Shown: in pieces, positions 57,912 to 64,000 of the stretch
Numbering within the stretch: position 1 is the stretch's first letter
Layout: every line of letters starts with the position of its first letter
Assembly (NCBI RefSeq): GCF_900142445.1
Contig: NZ_FRAV01000004.1
Location: 124,001 to 188,000 of the forward strand
From: Chryseobacterium polytrichastri
GTDB taxonomy: Bacteria; Bacteroidota; Bacteroidia; Flavobacteriales; Weeksellaceae
Length of the DNA stretch: 64,000 nucleotides
Reading direction: 5' to 3'
Made by a program: the position numbers and the translations under genes
The notes under the pieces: model-generated
Databases searched by the model: none
Told to the model about the DNA's origin: nothing
Seen by the model: the letters and a program-made list of their open reading frames with translations, nothing else

Positions 57912-60900
57912 TTATTTACCCCCTGTTTTTACAGAATCTGTTTTTATTTCTGTTTTGGCTTCTGTCTGTTTTTTGTCTTTTCTCTTCTTTTTAAACAAAG
58001 AATTAAAACTTTTACTCCATACAATCCCCCCTCCATAGGCTTGATTAGCAGAACCGTTAGTCCCTGCCCCTAGGCTCATTCCGATGTTGCTCGGCTTAGA
58101 ATATCCTCTTAAAATTAAGCTCCCGTCATTCTTTTTAGATACATCATATTCTATTGATCCTTCCCCCGAAAGATAGTTAGCCTCAGTACTTTCCGTTTTT
58201 GTTAAAGGAATTCCAAGCCCTGTTTTCACATTGATTCTAGGTGAAAGCGCAAAGCTTACCCCTGCATTGGCTCGGTCTCCTGTATTAGAGTTCTGATCTC
58301 CCTTCACATAATTAAGGTCAATCTGAAATTCGTTACTCATTGTATTAAGAACTGAACCCAATTGTTTTAAAAGTAAGTTATATCCGGAAGATTCTGCAAC
58401 CCCGGCAACATCCACATCTACTCCACCCGTATTGGAAACGTTGAAACTGTTTAACAAAAGAACAGAACCAAACTGTAATACTTTTTCTCCCTCCTGACTC
58501 ATCTTTGCAGCTAAAGTTTCCTTCACCTGACTTGAAACGTCCAAAGCCGAAACATTAAGATCAATTTTAGGATCTGTAAGAGATTGTGTGATATTTGCCT
58601 GAAGTAAAATACTGATTGGCTGGAGAGTTCCCATACTCAAATACTCTCCTGCATTGGAAACCATTCTTACATAATTGGCTTTAATATCCAGCGCAGGTTT
58701 CATGGCATCACCATCCCAACGAATACTACTTCCTTTGTCTATCTGGAAGGTTTTATTAAGGATTGCTTTAGAAACAAAAGTTCCGTTATCAACTTTATAA
58801 GTACCACTCATCCCAATACTTCCCTGTCTGCTCATCTGGAACCTCAAATTATCAGCAATTCCTTTTACAGTAATATTTCCTACATCATCCCCGATTAATA
58901 CATTCACCGTTGTTCCTCTATCAACATCCAGATCGAAATCAATATTCATATTGGCTCCTGTTTTTTTCTTTTCTTCCAGTGTGACTAATCCATCTTTTCC
59001 TTCTTTTAGGAATCTCAACATTTTAAACTCTTCAACATTTGATGTAGAACTAGAGTTGAAAGTAAATGTACTTCCATTCAGTGCTTTCATATTGGGCGTT
59101 GAAATACTTAATCCGGAAACAGGTCCGTCAACATATAAATCTCCTTGTCCGTAAATCCTTCCCCAAAACAGATCATAATCTTTTTGCGTGGTATTCAGCA
59201 TTAACAGATTATCTGCTCTCATTACAAGGTTGACCCCCATTGAAGAAAGCGTTTCAAACTGAATCGCTCCGGAAATTGTTCCCTGTGAATTGGATCTTCC
59301 GTCATGAACTCTTATATTGTTAAGAACAGCCAATCCTTTAGATAAAGGAATTACCGTATCATCAAATGAATAATCTACCCCTGTGAATAAAAGCTTTAAG
59401 CCAAAACTTTTCATCGCAATATCACCGCTATAATCAAGGTTATTAAACTTCCCGTTGATTTTAAGATCTCCGGTTGCTTTTCCTCTTAAGTTTCCAAAAA
59501 CAGACTGTACGAATTGTTGAGCAAAAGAAACATCAAATTCACGCATTTGCGCCGTTAAATCGATAGTAGGTGACGAGGTGTTATTATTAACAGTTCCTGT
59601 AAGATCCAAATTATTACCACCAAGTACTCCGGCTGAAGTTACTTTTACATCTACATCATATACATTCAATGAAAAACCATTCGTTGCCGAAATCGTAAGG
59701 TCTCCCATATCATTACCATTCATCATGATATTATCAACTGTAAGATCTACCAAAGGCTGAAGTGTACTTTTATCCATTTTGATCTTTACACTTCCATTAG
59801 CAAGACCTTTAATATCCATGGAATTACCACCAGACTGCATTTCCAACAACTTCTCAATAGAAAAGTCGGTAATATCTGCATCTACATAAAAATCTTTAGC
59901 AGATTTAAACTGGGCTTCCTTAATAAACAAGCTGCTTTTATCAGAATACACCTTTAAATTTCTAATATCAAAATCAGCTGTTGCCTTTCGATAGGTAATA
60001 GAATGATCCAGCTCAGGACTCGTATCTATTGCCCAGGTAACGTTCCCAAATTTAACTTCTGTTGGTTCAAATTTAAAAACAAAATCTCCTGTAGCATTCG
60101 TAGATTGATTTACATTGATCGCATATTCTTTCAATTGATCATTCAAATCATCCTCCGGACTTCCATGTTTAAATTTGGTTGCTAAATGAAGGGTTGTATT
60201 ATTTTCATTTCTGCCACTTAAAGTAATATCCCTTAAAATATTTTTATTGTATACAACCTTATTTATCTTAGCGTAAATCTGCTCATCAAGATTAGCCGTA
60301 TTAATTCTTACCATAACACTGTCCACCATCGCGCTGTCTCTGGTAACATTATCTCTATCATTAATTTTATAGTCAGGATTTGCTTCGGCTAAGGCTTTAT
60401 CAGCTTCCGTTATTTCCTCCTTCTTCATCATGATATACTGCAACGAAGCTGTATCGAGATTTAAAATTAAATTATTTGAATCACCATCATATTTCCCATC
60501 AACTATCGCTCCTTTAGGAAGCTTGAGATCTGGCAGAAAATAGCTTACCAATCCCTGCTGAACATCAAAGTTCATGGTAAAGTTCTGGCCTCTGTATAAT
60601 TTTCTCGGTGGTGGACCTACTAATATTCTTCCAATCCCGTTTTCTACCATTCCTACCAGATCTGCCAAATTATATCTTCCGGAAATCTTTCCATTTACCG
60701 CTCCCGGTGCATCAACATCAATGACACGACCTCCAGCCTCCAAGAACGTTTTTATTTTAGCATTAGGAACAACATATTTCTGAGTAGCTGTAGCAAAATT
60801 AATATTATTTGCTTCCACATCAAGATTAAGATCATTAATAGAGGTCATCGCCATCTTACCAACTACTTTTCCGCTCACGATCTGACTTCCCGGTTTATCC

Positions 60901-62705
60901 GTAAAATAGTTCATGTTTAGATGATCAACGTCAGCATCCACATTCATGGATATTTTTGGAGTACTGAAATCTATTAAACCTTTGATGCTTGCCTTTGCCT
61001 GCTCATCATTGATTGTGATTAACCCATTATACTTTCTATGATCCAACAGACCATCCAAATAAAGATTGTTAATTTCTTTATTCATGATCTCAATCTTAGA
61101 AATCTGAGATTTTGTAGTTAAACGCATCGTATTAACATCAAAACTCTGACCATCAATATCAAACTTTCCAGAAATTAACCCAACTGTTTTGCTCTTCGTA
61201 ATGACAGAAGTATTTAAATCGTTAACTTCAGCATAACCAGAATATTTTGGAACAGGCGTACTATATCCTGTAAGAGAAAATTTAGTAATTTTTGCCTGCC
61301 CAATTCCTGTCATTAAATTTCCGGCAGCTACATATACTTGCTCTGGTGTAACCCTTGCAGCCCCGTTATATTTTAATTTCCCGAAATCATCGGCAAAATT
61401 TTTCATTTTTGTAGCAATAAATGAAGGCATCATTGCTTTTAAATCTTTATATGTAAAGTCTGTTGAAAGATTATTGGTTTCAATTAAAAAATTACCTTTC
61501 AAGAGATTATCAACTCTCATAGTTTGAGTCGCAATATTCACATCAGGGTTTCGGATCAGGAAATTTTCAAGGTGAAATTTATTCAAAGGTCCCGTCATTT
61601 TTCCGGATACATTGAATGGTTTATAATTATCCCAATTGGTAACGAAATAGCTAATATCATATCCACTCAACTGGCTTCCCTGCTCAAGATTCATATCCCA
61701 ACGGACTTTATTCGTAAAGTCTGACCATGACCCTTTATGAAGATGAAACTTAATATTTCCTTGTAAAAGAGTATGATCTGTATTTAACGTTAAATCTTTA
61801 AGCGAAAAAAAATCTTCTGTCATAGAAAGCTCTGTAGAGAAAGTATCTACAATATGAGATTTCCCCCATCTTGTTGTGATGAAGGACATATTATTAATTA
61901 AAGCAGAAATATTAACTCCATTTACTTTAACATTCGGAGCTTTTAGATTAAACTTTGTGGCAGTCAACCATTTTCCGTGATCGCCAGGCGAATTTTGATT
62001 AATTATTGAAACTTTAGAATCAATAATCTGCAATCTTGAATTCAGTTGAAAAGGAGGTTTGCTTGGATCTCTTTTTTTACCATTGTCAAACAATTGGGTA
62101 AATCGGATAAAATTTGAAATACTGTCTCCTTTATATGTAATGACTTTTATATCCGCATTTTTCAGCGTTAAAGAATTAAAGCTTAAAGAATTGTGTTTGC
62201 CTATATTGGTAATAAGTGAAAACCAGTCTGAGTTGGCTGTAAACTCTTTTACTTTAATAAATTCAAGCCCTTTATAGTCTTTTACTTTTAAACCTTTAAT
62301 CTCTACATTACCAAAGAAATTAACATTTACGCTTTCGCTAGACATATCTGCTTTAAAATCCTGATTAACGATTTGTAAAGCCTGATCGGCAGCCCATTGT
62401 TTAGTAGCAGGAAGATTAATGATAATAACAACCAACGTAATAAGTCCCAAGACCAACCAGAATAAAATCAAAATAAGCTTTGCCCACCAAGTATAGCTGG
62501 TAACATCTTTTACCGCTTGTTTCCCAAATTCTTCGGCAGTTTCAATAGGATGATGGATGGCATCTGAAGCCAGTTCAGATGCTTCTTTAACGGTTTCCTT
62601 TACTACTCCTTCTACATCCTCAACAGTTTTTTGTACCTGATCACTTAAGTTTCCAGCTACTGATTTTTTGTTCTCATTCTCGTTATTATTCTCTAACTTT
62701 GCCAT
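57912..62705 (-). CDS. tamB: TamB-like translocation and assembly module protein (DUF748/AsmA-like)
   Basis: The 1597-residue protein has a short acidic/coiled N-terminal region (about residues 1-70), one membrane helix (about 78-103, WAKLILILFWLVLGLITLVV) and a very long chain of beta-strand repeats. It ends in the TamB C-terminal (DUF490) domain, which includes SVLLLNSFN and LNYVKGDQNSNTGDRANAGV. TamB is anchored in the inner membrane and spans the periplasm, helping to move phospholipids or outer-membrane proteins. Length exceeds the E. coli protein (1259), as is usual in Bacteroidetes. I place the start at 62705; an in-frame ATG at 62798 would enter tsaD. No TamA gene is adjacent. Confidence 0.9.
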   Translation of the reverse strand: MAKLENNNENENKKSVAGNLSDQVQKTVEDVEGVVKETVKEASELASDAIHHPIETAEEFGKQAVKDVTSYTWWAKLILILFWLVLGLITLVVIIINLPATKQWAADQALQIVNQDFKADMSSESVNVNFFGNVEIKGLKVKDYKGLEFIKVKEFTANSDWFSLITNIGKHNSLSFNSLTLKNADIKVITYKGDSISNFIRFTQLFDNGKKRDPSKPPFQLNSRLQIIDSKVSIINQNSPGDHGKWLTATKFNLKAPNVKVNGVNISALINNMSFITTRWGKSHIVDTFSTELSMTEDFFSLKDLTLNTDHTLLQGNIKFHLHKGSWSDFTNKVRWDMNLEQGSQLSGYDISYFVTNWDNYKPFNVSGKMTGPLNKFHLENFLIRNPDVNIATQTMRVDNLLKGNFLIETNNLSTDFTYKDLKAMMPSFIATKMKNFADDFGKLKYNGAARVTPEQVYVAAGNLMTGIGQAKITKFSLTGYSTPVPKYSGYAEVNDLNTSVITKSKTVGLISGKFDIDGQSFDVNTMRLTTKSQISKIEIMNKEINNLYLDGLLDHRKYNGLITINDEQAKASIKGLIDFSTPKISMNVDADVDHLNMNYFTDKPGSQIVSGKVVGKMAMTSINDLNLDVEANNINFATATQKYVVPNAKIKTFLEAGGRVIDVDAPGAVNGKISGRYNLADLVGMVENGIGRILVGPPPRKLYRGQNFTMNFDVQQGLVSYFLPDLKLPKGAIVDGKYDGDSNNLILNLDTASLQYIMMKKEEITEADKALAEANPDYKINDRDNVTRDSAMVDSVMVRINTANLDEQIYAKINKVVYNKNILRDITLSGRNENNTTLHLATKFKHGSPEDDLNDQLKEYAINVNQSTNATGDFVFKFEPTEVKFGNVTWAIDTSPELDHSITYRKATADFDIRNLKVYSDKSSLFIKEAQFKSAKDFYVDADITDFSIEKLLEMQSGGNSMDIKGLANGSVKIKMDKSTLQPLVDLTVDNIMMNGNDMGDLTISATNGFSLNVYDVDVKVTSAGVLGGNNLDLTGTVNNNTSSPTIDLTAQMREFDVSFAQQFVQSVFGNLRGKATGDLKINGKFNNLDYSGDIAMKSFGLKLLFTGVDYSFDDTVIPLSKGLAVLNNIRVHDGRSNSQGTISGAIQFETLSSMGVNLVMRADNLLMLNTTQKDYDLFWGRIYGQGDLYVDGPVSGLSISTPNMKALNGSTFTFNSSSTSNVEEFKMLRFLKEGKDGLVTLEEKKKTGANMNIDFDLDVDRGTTVNVLIGDDVGNITVKGIADNLRFQMSRQGSIGMSGTYKVDNGTFVSKAILNKTFQIDKGSSIRWDGDAMKPALDIKANYVRMVSNAGEYLSMGTLQPISILLQANITQSLTDPKIDLNVSALDVSSQVKETLAAKMSQEGEKVLQFGSVLLLNSFNVSNTGGVDVDVAGVAESSGYNLLLKQLGSVLNTMSNEFQIDLNYVKGDQNSNTGDRANAGVSFALSPRINVKTGLGIPLTKTESTEANYLSGEGSIEYDVSKKNDGSLILRGYSKPSNIGMSLGAGTNGSANQAYGGGIVWSKSFNSLFKKKRKDKKQTEAKTEIKTDSVKTGGK
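62667..62701 (+). promoter_or_regulatory. Promoter of tsaD inside the tamB 5' coding end
   Basis: TTTG (62667-62670) and TAACTTTG (62694-62701) are 23 nt apart, and the -7 word ends 8 nt before the tsaD ATG at 62710. Both lie within the coding sequence of the first codons of tamB on the other strand. Confidence 0.6.
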
Positions 62706-62709
62706 TATT

Positions 62710-63726
62710 ATGAGCGACTCTATAATTTTAGGTATTGAATCGTCTTGCGACGACACATCAGCAGCTATCATCAAGGGAAATTCTATTCTGTCTAACATCG
62801 CAGCGAATCAGGAAATCCATAAAGAATATGGTGGTGTAGTCCCTGAATTAGCTTCACGCGCACATCAGCAAAATATAATACCCGTAGTTGAAAAATCTTT
62901 AACTAAAGCAAATATACAACAAAATGCTATCTCTGCTATAGGATTTACTCGTGGACCCGGACTTTTGGGTTCTCTTCTCGTAGGAACCTCATTTGCTAAA
63001 TCTTTGGCAATGAGTTTAGACGTTCCTTTGATTGAAGTAAACCATCTCCAGGCGCACATTTTAGCACATTTCATCGAGGATGCAAATCCTATGCCGCCAA
63101 AATTTCCGTTCCTATGCCTTACGGTAAGTGGTGGACATACCATGATTGTTTTGGTGAAGGATTATTTCGATATGGAAATCCTTGGCAAAACCATTGATGA
63201 TGCCGCAGGAGAAGCATTTGACAAGATAGGAAAGATCTTTGATCTGGATTATCCAGCTGGCCCAATCATTGACCGATTAGCAAAAGAAGGAAACCCTGAA
63301 GCGTTTAAATTTAATAAACCAAAACTAGAGAATTACGATTATTCTTTCAGTGGAATCAAGACTTCTGTATTATATTTTATACAAAAAGAAGTTAAAAAGA
63401 ATCCAGATTTTATTAAAGATAACTTAAATGATCTTTGTGCTTCTGTTCAGAGATCAATTGTTGAAATTTTGATGGCCAAGCTTGAGAAAGCAGCCAAAGA
63501 ATTAGAAATAAAAGAAGTTGCTATTGCTGGTGGAGTTTCTGCCAATTCTGCGTTAAGAAAAGCAATGCAGGACAATAACGAGAAATTAGGCTGGAATATT
63601 TATATTCCAAAATTTGAATATACAACCGATAATGCGGCAATGATCGCGATGGTTGCTCAATTAAAATTTGAGCGAGGTGAATTTACAGATCTGAGAACTT
63701 CCGCAACCGCAAAATACGATTTATGA
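62710..63726 (+). CDS. tsaD: tRNA threonylcarbamoyladenosine synthesis protein TsaD
   Basis: TsaD transfers the threonylcarbamoyl group to A37 of tRNAs reading ANN codons. The 338-residue protein has the ASKHA-type fold: the opening ILGIESSCDDTSAAI, the metal-binding H112-LQA-H116 in VNHLQAHILAHF, the phosphate motif GGHTMIVLV and the closing EFTDLRTSATAKYDL. The start at 62710 gives MSDSIILGIESS. An in-frame ATG at 62668 would run through the first codons of tamB and the promoter, so it is rejected. The stop overlaps the next start by 4 bp (ATGA). Confidence 0.96.
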   Translation: MSDSIILGIESSCDDTSAAIIKGNSILSNIAANQEIHKEYGGVVPELASRAHQQNIIPVVEKSLTKANIQQNAISAIGFTRGPGLLGSLLVGTSFAKSLAMSLDVPLIEVNHLQAHILAHFIEDANPMPPKFPFLCLTVSGGHTMIVLVKDYFDMEILGKTIDDAAGEAFDKIGKIFDLDYPAGPIIDRLAKEGNPEAFKFNKPKLENYDYSFSGIKTSVLYFIQKEVKKNPDFIKDNLNDLCASVQRSIVEILMAKLEKAAKELEIKEVAIAGGVSANSALRKAMQDNNEKLGWNIYIPKFEYTTDNAAMIAMVAQLKFERGEFTDLRTSATAKYDL

Positions 63727-64000
63727 AAATATTATTAGAAGAAAAAATACTTGGAACACAATCTAAAAAGAACTCAAAATATTACTGGGTTTTAGAAACC
63801 ATTGTTGGAAAAAATGAAGTGACAGAAAAATCTGAAGATGAAGATTATTTAATGATAAGTTCAGAAATTGGATATGTTCAAAATATAAAAGAAGAGATCG
63901 TAGAGAAAATAAATTCAGAAAATGTATTTAGTTTTACTTACGAACCCAAAGAAGGAGATTTTTTATCTATCAAAAATAATTTAAGAAAAAACGAATATCT
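63723..64000 (+). CDS. Partial hypothetical protein, continuing past the window
   Basis: The start codon at 63723 overlaps the tsaD stop (ATGA) and at least 92 codons are open to the edge of the window. The translated start (MKILLEEKILG, then acidic residues and DYLMISSEIGYVQNI) has no motif I recognise. Overlap with tsaD implies translational coupling. Only the N-terminal part is seen. Confidence 0.6.
   Translation, partial: MKILLEEKILGTQSKKNSKYYWVLETIVGKNEVTEKSEDEDYLMISSEIGYVQNIKEEIVEKINSENVFSFTYEPKEGDFLSIKNNLRKNEY

Noticed and set aside
62668-62709. A longer tsaD N-terminus starting at 62668
   Set aside because: It would be translated from the antisense of tamB's first codons and contains the tsaD promoter words; the family start fits 62710.
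1-64000. tRNA, rRNA, CRISPR array, prophage or transposase genes
   Set aside because: I looked for T-loop sequences, regularly spaced repeats, and integrase or transposase motifs on both strands and found none.

Overview
The window looks like ordinary chromosome of a Chryseobacterium-type member of the Flavobacteriia (Bacteroidota, Weeksellaceae). Four things point there. The DNA is AT-rich. Start codons rarely have a Shine-Dalgarno box. More than twenty genes follow the Bacteroidetes -7 promoter word TAnnTTTG, some with TTTG or TTG about 19-23 nt further upstream. The protein content fits too: a type IX secretion (T9SS) C-terminal tail, a PNGase F of the Elizabethkingia/Chryseobacterium kind, a GxxExxY protein, a TonB-dependent receptor and many small secreted or lipoprotein hypotheticals. 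No rRNA, tRNA, CRISPR array, prophage or transposase gene was seen.

Layout. 0-7.6 kb holds a CoA-transferase, a hypothetical, and a tyrosine-catabolism block (hppD, fumarylacetoacetase, a flavin reductase-like protein) interrupted by a GxxExxY gene framed by a 22-bp inverted repeat. 7.6-16 kb holds hydrolases, a T9SS-exported SGNH protein with a PKD domain, a HipA-like kinase/DUF3037 pair, a membrane phospholipase D-like protein and a TonB receptor. 16-22.4 kb holds a UvrD/PcrA helicase, an active/inactive M16 protease pair and secG. 22.4-26.5 kb is a leftward operon with recR at its head and four surface-glycan genes behind. 26.6-36 kb holds a LURP-one-like protein, dipeptidase pepD, a prolyl oligopeptidase, a ferredoxin/ferredoxin reductase pair, a DUF3108 protein, pheS and a YceI lipoprotein. 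36-45.7 kb holds an orphan ABC ATPase, repeat-rich DNA with a gene remnant, a YjdM-like zinc ribbon protein, an rRNA m5C methyltransferase, a two-part PNGase F, asnB and a multidrug exporter. 46-50.2 kb holds two pirins and a tightly packed redox/electrophile-defence operon (FMN reductase, TMEM175 channel, YjdI ferredoxin, OsmC, GNAT). 50.4-56.2 kb holds a ParB/Srx-like orphan, a sodium:solute symporter and a split transketolase whose two halves are separated by a secreted-protein gene. 56.3-64 kb holds two small hypotheticals, an Lrp regulator, and tamB and tsaD, which diverge from start codons only 4 bp apart.

The signal least explained by ordinary annotation is a set of elements bounded by inverted repeats of two sequence types. 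One carries the GxxExxY gene (5546-6037). A second has matching ends but no gene (52431-52618). A third, with GCG-type ends and nested arms, lies between the two pirin genes (46927-47189). A possible solo end lies near 41201. Together they look like an autonomous/non-autonomous family or a domesticated repeat system built around a PD-(D/E)XK-like protein. A second theme is a group of five genes whose -7 promoter word lies 4-8 nt from the start codon, which predicts leaderless or near-leaderless mRNAs.
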